A stretch of 64,000 bases of DNA. It comes from Telopea speciosissima. Lineage: Eukaryota; Streptophyta; Magnoliopsida; Proteales; Proteaceae. A program made the translations under genes and the position numbers. The stretch lies in assembly GCF_018873765.1 (NCBI RefSeq), contig NC_057921.1, positions 27,005,784 to 27,069,783 of the forward strand, read 5' to 3'. Positions within the stretch are counted from its first letter, which is position 1; every line of letters starts with the position of its first letter. The notes below the pieces were generated by a model, which was not told where the DNA came from, did not search any database, and worked only from the letters and a program-made list of their open reading frames with translations. Of this stretch, positions 34,556 to 46,700 are shown in pieces.

Positions 34556-34573
34556 TTAATAAGGTTGGGGGGA
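34556..34573 (+). promoter_or_regulatory. Polypurine tract of the nested element
   Basis: AATAAGGTTGGGGGGA just before TGTTACACC, confirming plus orientation. Confidence 0.8.
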
Positions 34574-37564
34574 TGTTACACCAGCACCCCAAATATCCCC
34601 TTATACCCCGGACCAATCCAGACCTTACCTAAAGGGTAATGCCTTATGGCCATGGTCAACATTGATGACCTTGAACTGAAATTACCATAAAAAGAACCAC
34701 CTCGAAGACTTGGAAGTGTGGGCCAAAGCCTCGCAACTTTCCTTGAAGTTTGGGCCATGACAGTAGTACCGGAGTCACGAACAGACTTACTCTTGCTGAA
34801 TCTGCTCGAGGATCTGCCCGTGCTGTCATCAACCTTTTTGGATTATTTTCCTGTGGGACCCACATGCTCATGTCCTAGACACCCTAATTGACCCTTTGGA
34901 CCATATGGACCCCTGCCCTCACCATTTCTTAGTTGAGTGGGCCATGAAAGTGGGCCCACAAGGCTTAACTTAGGTGAATAATGGGTTTTATACACCCTGA
35001 CCTAAACCAAACAGACCTTAGTGGACAATTTAGTCTTATGGACTTAGGGTGTACCCCAAACATGACCTAATGGGCCTAATGGTTATACCTAAGGCCAAAC
35101 AAGCCCTAAGACCTAACTAGAACTCATTTGAAGACCTAAGGGCCACTAAGTGATTGGGGATACCTAAACCAAACACATCCTAAGGTCCATCTAACCCCTT
35201 AAAGGATAAGAGAATCCCTCTCTTTCACTTATCTCTCCCCCTCCCCCATTAACCATGGAGGAGAAGAGACAAGAGAAGAAGGAGATAAAGGAAAGAAGGA
35301 AAGAAGAAGAAGTAGAAGTAGGAGAGGAATAGGAGGGGAAGGGAAGAAGGTGGAAGCCATGCAAAGATGGCTGGCTGCTCCACATCTTCTCCCAAGCCGG
35401 CCGGACCCAAGGGAGAAGAGAAAGAGGAGGAGAAGAGACGAAGAGAGTAGCTGGAAGAAGGAAGCTCACCAAGGTAAGCTCCCCAAACCTAACTCTCCCC
35501 CATTTCTCTTTGATTTTGATGATTTCTTGAGTTAGGGCTAACCTAGGGTTCCATTTGGGACTCAAGGTGAAGTTCGACCCTAGTTGGGAACTCTAATGAT
35601 GTTGACCTAGGCCTCTAAGTGCTGTATTTGCAGCCATGGCTAATGAATCCCTGGTTTAAACCTTGAATCCCTACCCTTGGACCAATGTGAGACCCAACCA
35701 TATAGGATCTTGGATCCTTGATGGTGAGCCTAGGATCTAGTGACCCTAGGAAGGCTTAGACACCTCTCCTATGACCCTCAGGTGCTAAGGAGCTCAAAGC
35801 TCCAAGCTGGAGAAAAAGCCCTTTGAAATCTCAGAAGAGACTGCCGACGGACGAATGATCGGATCCATCTATCGTGGTACCATCCATCAGTCCGCCCAGT
35901 ATAAACCCTATGTGTTGACCTGAACGGACGAAGGCACCGATTCACTCTGGTTGCCTCCGCCTGAAGCCTGTTGCTCTCAGGTATCTCTCAGGAATTGAAC
36001 GGATGCAGGGGGGGACCCAAGACGCACATCGGCCTGTAGATCTGCTACCTTTTAGGAGTGTCTCAGGTGTCGAACGGATGCACGATCGGATCCAAGTGAG
36101 ATGTTCCGCTCGTGAATCTGCTCGCTCTGTTTTCACCTTTTGGCCTGAACGGAGTCAGGGGCGGATTTACCTCTGCTGAGACCGCCCATGAGTCCGCTCG
36201 TGTTGTCTTGGTTGAAATCTGATTTTAACCTTATGGGCCTAGCATGGGCCCCTTCTATGCATGCTTTAATGATTGTTTTTGTATTCCTAGGCTACCCAAC
36301 TCGATGGTTGGTGGGAAGCCCAGGTGAGATTCATGTCAACCACACGCGGCGGTGCTCGTGTTAGGTGAGTGGGTTCTGGGTGATTTGTTGGGTTTGAATA
36401 TATAATTAATATAGAATCTTAAGCATGCTAGTATATATTTATAAGCATTGTGCGCATTGCATTATTATTCAAATGTGAATTGTTATGAATGTTATAATAT
36501 GCTCACCATTATATCGGGCTACGGTGCTGGGTGTGCCGGTATCAGAACCCCAATTTATTTAATTATAAAAATAACTATATGACATCCTGATCTGTATGTG
36601 CCGTGCTGTGCTGGTACCCGGGTACTAGATAAAATGGGACGTTGATGAACCCGGAATACCTCTCGGGATGATAGGACCTGCATATAGTATATCTGTGGCT
36701 AGGATGCTTGTTCCCTTATGCTACGACCCTTGCCAGCAGGGGTTTATGTGTTGGATAGTCTAAGCACCTGTGGTTTGTGGAGGTGGGAGAGTCCAAGACA
36801 GGGATAGTGATGGTTATTGAGGTTTGCCACTGGGTGGTCATGATGGCTTCTATCGGTGCAGGTCCCTTCGTGATAATTGAGGTTTCACTGGGGTGATAAA
36901 ATAAGTGACCCTCAATGTCTCCCGAGTTATCACAGTAGCATATATTTGACCGATAGAATTGTGTGCTAGGTGGAAAATGAATCTAACATTAGCATGCATC
37001 ATTCTGGTTGATATTGATTGTATAGTGTATATGCATTCCCCTTTGCTCCCTCACCAGCTAGTGTAGCTAACCCCATTGCGTAACCCCTTTTTAGTTGTTA
37101 TGCAAGAGGTACTACGTAGATGAGCACCGATAGATGCGAATCAAGTGGAGCCACTAGCTGAGACTTGGATGTAGATGTACACCCAAGGATGGTGCCCTTG
37201 GGGCAATTATTTGTTATTTTATTATTTTCTGTCTTCATTCCACAATCATGTATAAACTATGTGTTTGTTTATAGGGAGAGTAATGAATGATTACTTATGT
37301 TAGAATTATAATATGTGTTATCATTAGAGAACCGATGCTCTATAATTTCACATGATTTAATTTAATTTCGCTTTCGCTAACTCTGTATCTGGAACAGTTT
37401 ATTTCCTTTTGTACATTCCTATCTGTTATCAATACGTGATGACAGGGTGGACTATGGCTCGGGACACTATATCTACAATCCTGGTAGGTGTTGGGATGAT
37501 GTGGAATTGTCCCAGTCATACCCCTATGTGGTAAAATATTTTACATCGGGATAGAGGCGTGACA
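34574..37564 (+). repeat. 3' LTR of the nested element
   Basis: 2991 bp copy of 26593-29578 with scattered substitutions and small indels. Module cluster at 35835-36205. Confidence 0.93.
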
Positions 37565-37935
37565 CTTACAATCCAGGATGGAGAAATCACCCTAATTTCT
37601 CCTAGAATCAGAGGAACCAAGCAGGCCCATCCAAATTTCACCATCATGGTCAGCTTGGTCTCCAAAGGCCTAATTTTACACCACAAAACCCAGGTATGTC
37701 TCATCATCCCCTTTCCCCTCGTCCTCATTTAGGACCTCCAATGAATTCTGCTAGTCCACCTCTCCTTGCACCTTATCAGCAACCCCCAGGGTTTACCAAT
37801 ATAGGAGAAGCAATAAGAATAAGTGAGCTAGAGAAAAGCATGGTCCTTCTCATGACAAGCCATAATAATACGGAGAAGTAACTCACCCAGCTTGTTATAA
37901 TCATGCGTGAGAGGAAAAAAGGGAAATAGCCTAGC
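37565..37935 (+). pseudogene. Athila gag, second part
   Basis: Resumes with YNPGWRNHPNFSW-like sequence, the gag motif of Athila elements, in sequence order with the NNPYSSIY end at 26592. A Pro-rich stretch follows (HHPLSPRPHLGPPMNSASPP) and then ISELEKSMVLLM. The frame is broken at several places. Confidence 0.8.
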
Positions 37936-38179
37936 TAACCTGAGCTGAATCCTAGACATCAGGCTCTAATTTAGTAAGGTACCCAAGCTCCTCAGTTCAA
38001 TGTTGCACAAGGTCAACAACATCAAGGGCCCTCCAGCCAGATCAATGCTGTATATGCTTTACGGAGTGGCCGTGAGTATCAACAGGTTAGTACCCCTCAA
38101 TCTTTACCATCTCACACTGCTGTTGACTCTCCCTCTACTGATGAGGCAGTTGTAGTGCCTTCTGTTCCAAGTTCGTCTA

Positions 38180-39130
38180 ATGAACCTGACGAAACTCAAG
38201 ATGATTTGGTTGAGGAAACCAAAGATTGGGGAAAGTATGTATACCCCACTTGCCCCATTCCCAAATAGGTTGGTTAGCAAGAAGTCTCCTTCTGTGGAGA
38301 AAATACTTGATGTTTTTAAACAGGTTCAGGTGAACATTTCTTTGTGGGGGGATGCTATAGCCAAGGCCCCCGCTTATGCTAAAGTCCTCAAAGACTTATA
38401 TACCCAAAAGCCCAATGTACCCAAAAAGGCATTCTTAGCTGCTAACATTAGTTCTCTCATCGCACAGCTAGTAGCAGTCATGCATAAGGATCCTGGAAGC
38501 CCCACCATATCTTGCACTATAGGCAACACCACTATTGATCATGCTTTATTAGACCTTTGTGCAAGTGTGAACCTATTGCCTTTTCATGTCTACCAACAAT
38601 TGGGATTGGGAGAGCTGAAACCCACTAGAATCACTCTTCAGCTTGCAGATAGGTCGATAAAAATTCCTAAGGGGATGGTTAAGGATGCCCTACTTAAGGT
38701 TGTGGAATTTGTATTCCCTGTGGATTTCATTGTCTTAGATACCCAACCTACTGCAAACTTCATGGACCAAATCCCTATCATCTTGGGTAGACCATTCCTT
38801 GCTACCAGTAATGCCTTAATCAATTGTAGGTATGGTCTCATGAAATTATCTTTTGGCAATTCTTCTGTGGACTTTAATGTGTTTAGGTTGCGCAAGCAGT
38901 CTGATATAGATGAAGATGTACATATGCTTCAGGGATTCCCCGATGATGTTGAGACTTTCTTTGAGATTGATTTTGATTTGGGATTTCAGGAATATATGAA
39001 GGAATTGGAAGGTGTTGATGATATCACCTTATCTGAGGTTTGGAGCATCCAACCACCATTGGAGCCCCTTGGACCCCTATCCACCTCCATTCCTAAACCC
39101 TCCATTATTGAGCCCCCCACATTAGAGTTG
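38180..39130 (+). pseudogene. Athila aspartic protease region
   Basis: An open reading region with YTPLAPFPNRL, then AFLAANISSLIAQ and the protease core. The active site reads ALLDLCASVNLLPFHVY, where Athila members have D-L-G: the Asp is kept but the following Gly is Cys. IPIILGRPFLATSNALIN is the second protease landmark. The enzyme would mature Gag-Pol, but the Gly-to-Cys change is likely to damage it. Confidence 0.85.
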
Positions 39131-40831
39131 AAAGTGTTTCCCTTCAACCTAAAATATGTCTTCCTAGGGCAATATCACACTCTTCCTGTAATTATTGCTT
39201 TTGATCTGACTTCTAGTCAAGAAGAAGAGTTGATCAAGCTTCTAAAAGAACATAAGGAAGCCATAGGTTGGACCATGTCAGACATCAAAGGTATTAGTCC
39301 CTCCATTATTCAGCATCATATTCTTATGATGGAGAGTTTCAATCCTTCTAGGGAACCCCAAAGAAGGATTAATCCTGTGATGAAAGAGGCAATTAAGAAA
39401 GAGATCCTAAAGTGCTTAGATCATGGCATAATTTATCTTATTTTTGATAGCCAATGGGTGAGTCCTGTGCAGTTTGTGCCTAAGAAAGGAGGAGTCACTG
39501 TAGTTGAGAATTCAAATAATGAACTGATTCCAACCCGTATCCAAACGGGATGGAGAGTGTGCATTGACTATAAGAAGCTGAATGCGGCAACATAGAAGGA
39601 CCACTTCCCCTTACCTTTCATTGATCAAATGTTAGAGAGACTAGCTGGTCATGAATATTATTGTTTTCTTGATGGATATGCAGGCTATAACCAAATCCCT
39701 ATTGCTCTAGAGGACCAACACAAGACCATATTTACATGCCCTTATGGAGCTTTTGCTTACCGGCGTATGCCTTTTGGGCTTTGCAACGCCCTTGCTGCAT
39801 TCCAAAGGTGCATGATGAGTATCTTTTCTGATATGGTAGAACACTTCCTAGAGGTGTTTATGGATGATTTTTCTATTCATAGCTCTACTTTTTCTAATTG
39901 CATGCACCATCTTTCTTTGGTTCTCAAGAGATGCATAGAAAAAAACTTGATCTTGAATTGGGAGAAGTGCCACTTCACGTTGAAGCAAGGCATAATTCTT
40001 GGTCACATTATGTCTAAAGATGGGATTAAGGTTGATAGATTTAAGGTTGACCTTATTGTCAATTTACCACCACCCAAGAGTGTGAAGGATATTAGATCTT
40101 TTCTGGGTCATGCTGGCTTCTATAGAAGATTCATCAAGGACTTTAGCAAGATAGCTAGACCTCTAACTACCCTATTGGCAAAGGACCGCCTCTCTGAGTT
40201 CTCCCCTGAGTGTCATAAGAGCTTTGAGCAATTAAAAAGAGAGTTGACCTCAACACCCATTATTCAAGCTCTGAATTGGACAGTGCCATTTGAGCTTATG
40301 TGTGATGCCTCTGGTTTTGCTATAGGGGCTGTTCTTAGGCAGAGAATCAATAAACTGCCCCATGTCATTTATTATGCAAGTAGGACTCTAGATGATGCAC
40401 AACTTAATTATACCACTATTGAGAAAGAATTTTTAGCTGTTGTATTAGCATTAGAGAAGTTTAGGCCCTACTTGATAGGCTCACATGTGATTGTGTACAC
40501 TGACCATGCAACTATCAAATATCTTATGCAGAAAAAAGATGCCAAGGCTCGCCTCATTAGGTGGGTCCTCTTGTCGCAGGAATTTGATCTTGAAATTAGG
40601 GATAAGAAAAGTAGTAAAAATCTGGTTACAGATCATCTATCCCGGCTGTCGAATTCCTTGACTGATGATTCTCCAGTTAACGAGAACTTTCCTAATGAGT
40701 ATCTGATGGCAGTGTCTAGTGAACCTTGGTTCGCTGACATTGTTAGTTATCTGGTTACGGGAGTGACACCTGCACATTGGTCCACCCAAGATAAGAATCG
40801 TTTCTTTTCTCAAGTTAAATATTTCTTTTAG
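39131..40831 (+). pseudogene. Athila reverse transcriptase and RNase H, one stop
   Basis: RT runs from HHILMMESFNPSREPQRR through WRVCIDYKKLNAAT, is stopped by TAG at 39593-39595, then continues [31 protein letters not shown] and the catalytic [10 protein letters not shown] (FMDD is usual for this group). RNase H follows: [41 protein letters not shown] and VTDHLSRL, with all catalytic acidic residues. Apart from the stop the two halves look complete. Confidence 0.9.
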
Positions 40832-41535
40832 GACGATCCTTATCTTTTTAAGACCTATCTGGATCAAGTCATCCAGAGGTATGTTCCTGATCATGAGCAA
40901 TAATCTATCTTATCTTTTTGCCATGATCAGGCTTGTGAAGTCCATTTTGGGCCCAATAAGACAGTGGCCAAGGTTTTATAACACAGATTTTATTGGCCTA
41001 GTCTTTTTAAAGACACTTTTACTTATTGCAAGGCGTGCTCATCATGCCAACCTTTAGGGTGTCTCTCTAGGACAAATATGATGCCACTCAATCCAGTTCT
41101 GGTAGTTGAGGTGTTTGATGTATGGGGTATAGATTTCATGGGGCCTTTTCTTAATTCTATTGGTAACCTATACATTTTACTTGTTGTGGACTATGTGTCC
41201 AAATGGATTGAAGCAATTACTTGCAGGACCAATGACCACAAGATGGTTATCAAATTTCTAAAGGAGAACATTTTCTCCCGTTTTGGTACTCCCCGTACTA
41301 TCATTAATAATCGGGGCAAGCATTTTTGCAACCATCCTTTTGAGGCCCTCATGAGAAAGTATGATGTCATTCACAAGTTGGCCACACCCTACCATCCCCA
41401 GATCAACGGCCAGGTTGAGGTTTCAAATTGGCAAATAAAGCAAATCCTTAAGGAAACCATCAACCCAAACCACAAGGATTGGTTTAATCGTTTGGTAGAA
41501 TCTTGTGGGCCCATAGGACCGCCTTTAAGATCGAC
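40832..41535 (+). pseudogene. Athila integrase, first part
   Basis: The zinc-binding segment has stops (FCHDQACEVHFGPNKT, CKACSSCQ). The core has GIDFMGPF, VVDYVSKWIEA (first Asp) and INGQVEVSN (Glu). The second catalytic Asp is lost: IINNRGKHFC stands where family members have S-D-G-G. A one-base deletion near 41508 shifts LVESLWAHRTAFK out of frame. Cut at 41535 by the Ogre-like insertion. Confidence 0.88.
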
Positions 41536-42772
41536 TGTAAGTACCGTGGTCCTCGCAGCGACGAGGTTTCCGTAGCCTTATTGGCGACAGATGGGTTAAT
41601 ACGGATAATATTGTCAATGTACAAAAATGAAGTTAGGGGATTGGGATCATGTATCAACATATATTAAAATAATGTGAAGTCGCCACCTAGGGTTAGGGCT
41701 GAGGACCCACTAAGTATAGTCCTATCCATTATGAACGGAATCGGGCTATGTGACTCCATATGGTCCGACCAGAGGTTCGGGTAAGGGGTCAGGTTACGAG
41801 TGTGGGAAGGTGTTAGGCATCCACCTCACTCGGCCAAACCGGTCTCTTTGTAATAGATGCTACATAATGACGAATATTCTCTCTCTTTTATTACGGGGAC
41901 GGAATATTATGAACTATATTATGACATTATGGACTACATTAGATATACAAAATGTATATTAAAATGATGAAACATGAAAGGACTATATTGAATCGATGAA
42001 AAATGCAGTAATTATACCTGTGCAAATGTATTCCCTTGGCTCAGGGGAGACGGGCGAACGGACTGAAGTCGATTCCTTTTGGGCAGAATAACAACTCTTT
42101 TTGGTAATTTGGTAGCAAACAACTGGACAGAATGACATCTGTATTGGGGGGATTTCACTTGTTATCCGTGCATTGACGGGATAACAATCTCTAAGAGCAG
42201 AATCGCTCTATATTCGGATGGGTAATCGAAGGATCTACCCACGCTGAAGAAGCTTCACTCACTCACGCCCTCACAAGAGGAAGAGGAGGGAAGGAGGGTA
42301 AAAAAAGGGGAAAAAGGGGATGGAAATCACCTATGGAGGGTCTCCCAGCCCAAAAATCCATTGAAAACAAGGGAGGGGGACCCTCTTATTTATAGGGGAG
42401 GGGGGACCCTCACCCCTGGCCAGATAACACCTTTACGGCGCCATGGAGGTGCCCACGACGCCGTGGGGGACTTTTCCATGACGTCGTGGATGACATCAGT
42501 AGGCTGATATCACACCCCTTTGCGGCGCCGTGGAAAAAGTACAGTGGTGCCATGGTGGGTTCCCACGGTGTCGTGGGAATGTCCACGGCGCCGTGGGGGC
42601 GCAGTGCCAATTTTTCTTATTTTGGGCCTTAAATGGGCTCCTTTAGTATTGAGGTTCTTTCTGGGCCTATGGGCTTTCTTTTTAGGGCTTTTCTAGGGGT
42701 AGTGGTGCGGTCTCGTTCATCCATGTCCCTTTGTCATCATTGCCAAGGGGGTGACAAAATCCAGTGTCTATA
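41536..42772 (-). repeat. 3' LTR of the Ogre-like element
   Basis: 1237 bp. A TATA box on minus lies at 42387-42394 (TATAAATA). The terminal TG on minus is mutated to TA (TATAGACACTGG). It lacks the MITE found in the other LTR and so shows the uninterrupted site near 41550. Confidence 0.92.
42420..42605. promoter_or_regulatory. Cluster of CACGGCGCCGTG-type palindromes upstream of the LTR TATA box
   Basis: At least six copies of a near-palindrome (best copy CCACGGCGCCGTGG; variants such as CCACGACGCCGTGG and CCATGACGTCGTGG). They lie directly upstream of the minus-strand TATA box, which suggests protein-binding sites. The other LTR has the same cluster at 61850-62000. Confidence 0.7.
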
Positions 42773-43400
42773 GTTTGCCCTTCTTTGGCCGAGGCCTGTG
42801 CCAACAGCCGAAGGGTAAAGACAAAAGACCAACTAATTTTGTCACCAAGAGCATGTACTACTGACGCTTTGCTCAAAGGCGGCAGAGTTGCAAAATCACT
42901 TGATTAAACCACGCTGAAATCTTTTTTATGATAAAAACGATATATATCCGTCTATCCCTACTGAAAGGGACCCAGAGGGCGAGCCAGAGCTCAAAAAAAA
43001 ATATTTGACTGATCTTGATTAAGAGTAAGAGGACTCGACTGATCTTGACCAAGAGCAAGAGGACTCGATTGATTTATCTTGAGAGCAAGAGGACTTGATT
43101 GATTCCAAGAATTGGATCGTTCAATCTCGCTTTGAGAGAATTCAATTGATCTTGAAAGCAAGAGGACTCTAATATGACTTGATCGATTCCAAGGATTGGA
43201 CCATCTAATCTCGATTTGAGAGAATTCAATTGATCTTGAAAGCAAGAGGACTCGATTCAATTGATCTTGAAAGTAAGAGGACTCGATTGGTTGATCTTGA
43301 AAGAATTCAATTGATCTTGAAAGCAAGATGGCTTGATCGCATTATTTATTTTTATTATGTATAAAATTTTCTCTCTTAGGAACTCCCCTCTTCTTTTTTC
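42773..43400 (-). other. Polypurine tract and degenerate tandem repeats next to the 3' LTR
   Basis: On minus AAAGAAGGGCAAAC ends at the LTR edge, the probable polypurine tract. 43015-43330 is a degenerate array built on TTGATCTTGAAAGCAAGAGG and a longer unit containing CCAAGGATTGGA. No coding sequence was recognised. Confidence 0.7.
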
Positions 43401-43459
43401 TATTTTTTTTATATTATATATATATATAAATTTTTTTTTCTTCTCTTTTTTTTTTTTTT

Positions 43460-43613
43460 TTGTGGTCCACGGCACCGTGTTGGACGACACCGACCTGGCA
43501 TGGCTCCGTGTTCACAGCACCGTGCCAAAATGCACGGCCCAGTGTGAGCTGCCCCACCGCGCCGTGGAGACCTTCACGGCGTCGTGGACGCGGCAGCGTC
43601 AGCTCTATAAATA
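43460..43613 (+). promoter_or_regulatory. Promoter-like module of the antisense gene (palindromes and TATA box)
   Basis: Copies of the CACGGC-CCGTG motif (for example CCACGGCACCGTG and CACGGCGTCGTGG) are followed by a TATA box, TATAAATA, at 43606-43613. The context CTCTATAAATAGGGGGGTCC then TTTGTTTTC resembles the LTR promoter read in its own direction (CTATAAATAAGAGGGTCC then TTGTTTTC). It points rightwards, opposite to the element, into the plant-mobile-domain gene. Confidence 0.65.
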
Positions 43614-43707
43614 GGGGGGTCCCTATTTGTTTTCTACACTCATTTTTGCTCCCAGACTCTGCCAAATTTCCTTCTTGACCCCATTTCCTGACTTTTTTGA
43701 CTACTTC

Positions 43708-46700
43708 ATGGCATTCTGCAAACGTGCTCTCCAGCCCTCGCACGATGTGCTCCTCAGCACGGACACCAGGGATTCTCGCGCCGCCTGGTACCCGACAGGA
43801 GTCACGCTTGCCGATACTGCTCGCCATGGCTGTTGCGCCATCTGGGGCCAGGTTAGCCATCTTACCCTTTTTATTTCAATCTCTTGTATTTGTAATTAGA
43901 TGTCCTGGGTACACACTCGACATCCACTTATTGTATGTGATAAAAAATAGACATTCTAGGTTCACAAATCTAGGTGATGCCTCTAGATACTAACTTAGGC
44001 ATCCATTGACCTGCAAACCGAGGTGAAGCCATTAGACACTACCCTAAGTGTCTTTTGGCACACAAATCAAGGCGATCACCCTAGATACCATCCTAGGGAC
44101 CTATAGGTATGCAAATCGAGGCAAGGCCATTAGACGCTACCCTAAATGTCTTTTGGCACGTAAATCAAGGCAATGCCCCTAGATACCATCCTCGGTACCT
44201 ATTGACACGCAAACTAAGGCGAGACCATTAGATACCATCCTAGGCGTCTTTTGGCACACAAATCAAGGCGATGCCCCTAGATACCATCCTCGGTACCTAT
44301 TGACACGCAAACCAAGGCGAGACCATCAGATACCATCTTAGGCACCTAATGGCATGCAAATCGAGGCAGGGCCATTAGATACTACCCTAAGTGTCCTTTG
44401 GCATGCAAATCGAGGCGATCCCCCTAGATACCATCCTAGGCACCTATTGACACGTAAGTCGAGGCAGGGCCATTGGATACTACCCTAAGTGTCCTTTGGC
44501 ACATAAATCAAGGTGATGCCCCCAGATACCATCCTAGGCAACTATTAACACGCAAACCAAGGCGAGACCATTAGATACCATCTTAGGCACCTGTTGGCAC
44601 GTGAATTGAGGCAATGCCCCTAAATACCCTCTTAGGCACCTATTGGCATGCAAATCGAGGCAAGGCCATTAGACACTACCCTAGGTGTTTTTAGGCACAT
44701 AAATCAAGGCGATGCCCCTAGATACCATCCTTGGCACCTATTGACACGTAAACTAAGGCGATGCCCCTAGATACCCTCTTAGGCACCTATCAGCACGTAA
44801 ATCAAGGCGAGGCCATTAGACACTACCCTAAGTATCTTTTGGCACACAAATCAAGGCGATACCCTCTTAGGCATCTATTGGCACATAAATTGAGGCAAAG
44901 CCATTGGACACTACCCTAAGTGTCTTTTGGCATGCAAATCAAGGCGATGCCCCTAGATACCATCCTAGGCACCTATCGGCATGCAAATCGAGGAGATGCC
45001 CCTAGATGCTACCCTAAGTGTCTTTTGGCACATAAACCAAGGTGATACCATTAGATACTATCTTAAGCACCTATTGGCACGCGAATTGAGGTGACCCCCC
45101 TAGATAGCATCCTAGGCACCTATTGACACCACTCCTCCTCTTTTCATTTTTATTTTCATTTTTTAATTTTTATTGCTTATTGATTATTGCCTGAGTTATC
45201 TTACTTAACCATCTCTTTTTATCTTGATTTTTTGGCAGGGCAAACCCCTCCGCCCAAGAAGTACTGTGGGCTGGAGAAGGTATCCGAGTGGTATAGAGCA
45301 CTCTGCCCGGAGGTGCAAGCCAGAGTGAGGAGGACCGGGCTAGGGCACATTGCTGCATGCTCTGCTCGAGAGTTGGATAGCTCGACAGCGAGGGCTTTGA
45401 TAGAGAGGTAGTGGCCGAGCACCCACACATTTCATCTTCCCTTGGGTGAGGTGACGGTCACCCCTCTAGACTTCTATATGATCACCGGGCTTCCCTTTGG
45501 AGGGTTTCCCATGACGTTGACCTTGGTGGAGCGGGTGGTGGCTTTGACGGAGCCTACATAGCACCTCAATTACTACAGGCAGCTTTTAGGGTTTTAGGTC
45601 GCTGATAGAGAGATCCCTACAGTGGTCCTGAGGAGCTTTTGGGACGAGAGGGTGGTGACGGATCGATCGCCCCCCGAGCAGCTCGACCAGATGGCTAGGT
45701 GCCTCCTCCTCTTTCTACTGGCGGAGGTCGTGTTTTGCCACATGATGGGGAGGGTGACTGTTGATGCTGCCTATGTCCATTTTTTTGAGGCCTTCAATCA
45801 AGCCGCGGGCTATGATTGGGGAGGTTCGGCATATGTCCACTTCCTCTACATGATGGATTTCTTGGTCGTGGGGTCGCCAAACCTGATCGCCTGCTGCTAT
45901 GTTCTCTGGGTGAGTTGTCTCACTATTTTTTTTATTATTTTATATTTATCTGGTTTTTTTTCATTGACTCATTTCTGTTTATTGCAGACATGGAGCTATG
46001 AGGTTCTTCGGTTTCGGGTCCCCACTTTCAGGATTGGGGATGACCCCGGGACCACCTTCCCTAGGTCTACGCAATGGCGTAAGACCCATCTTCTTAGGAG
46101 TGGCCGCCACAGGGATCTTGATTCCATACGCAGCCTCCTGAATGAGTTGTAGCTTGATGAGGTATATCCAAACTTGCCTTTCTTCTTTCTTATTCCTTTT
46201 TGTTTGTTTGTTTTTTTATTTTATTATTTTTTTTTGTGCTTACCTGCCTTTTATTTGACAGACTTCTCTCCGCCCATATTTGGCGGAGATCATCCTAGAG
46301 CTGGACTTATTTGCTAGGGCCTCGGCTCTCTCCTCCTACCGGATTCTCTTCAAGGGTCTGTGGGGGTTCTCCTTCTACATGGGAGAGCGAGTGTCCCTGC
46401 AGTGGTCCGATGCTCAATTTGTCCCTTGCCTGCCTCCAGCTCGGGTCCATGATCCATCCTTGATGGATTGAGAGGAAATTGACCACTAGAGGGCCAGCGA
46501 GCAAGGGATTGGCTTGGTGTTGGTCGACACAGACTACACCACCTTCCTCCACTGGGAGACTGTCTGCATCCCCCTTACTCCAGAGGGGCCTCGGGTATGA
46601 CTCATTACTCCTTCCTCTCTTTTTTTATTATTTTTCCTTTCGGATTGTTGAACTAACCCTTATTTTTTTTTTCTTGTAGTATCCTGATCGCCCCCTATAC

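Larger units (their letters stand above)
31555..34573 (+). other. Non-coding internal region of the nested element
   Basis: No protein similarity seen in about 3 kb. A cluster of GAACGGAC-type modules lies at 32735-33045. The last part (34540-34573) reads TCGAGGATGAAATTCTT followed by a purine-rich tract. Confidence 0.6.
26593..37564 (+). mobile_element. Nested LTR retrotransposon with 3-kb LTRs and no pol (non-autonomous, Tekay/Del-like LTRs)
   Basis: Long terminal repeats of 2986 and 2991 bp (26593-29578 and 34574-37564), each TGTTACACC...GCGTGACA, with a primer-binding site after the first and a polypurine tract before the second, flank about 5 kb of internal DNA. No gag, RT or integrase was recognised; the only long conserved ORF is antisense. 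Flanks are TTTAC (26588-26592) and CTTAC (37565-37569), a target duplication with one change. The GAGGATGAAATTCTT sequence before the polypurine tract is typical of Tekay/Del chromoviruses, so it may be a deletion derivative moved in trans. Confidence 0.9.

Noticed and set aside
43905..45130. Regularly spaced repeats reminiscent of a CRISPR array
   Set aside because: Units are contiguous and diverged with no unique spacers, in a plant retrotransposon.
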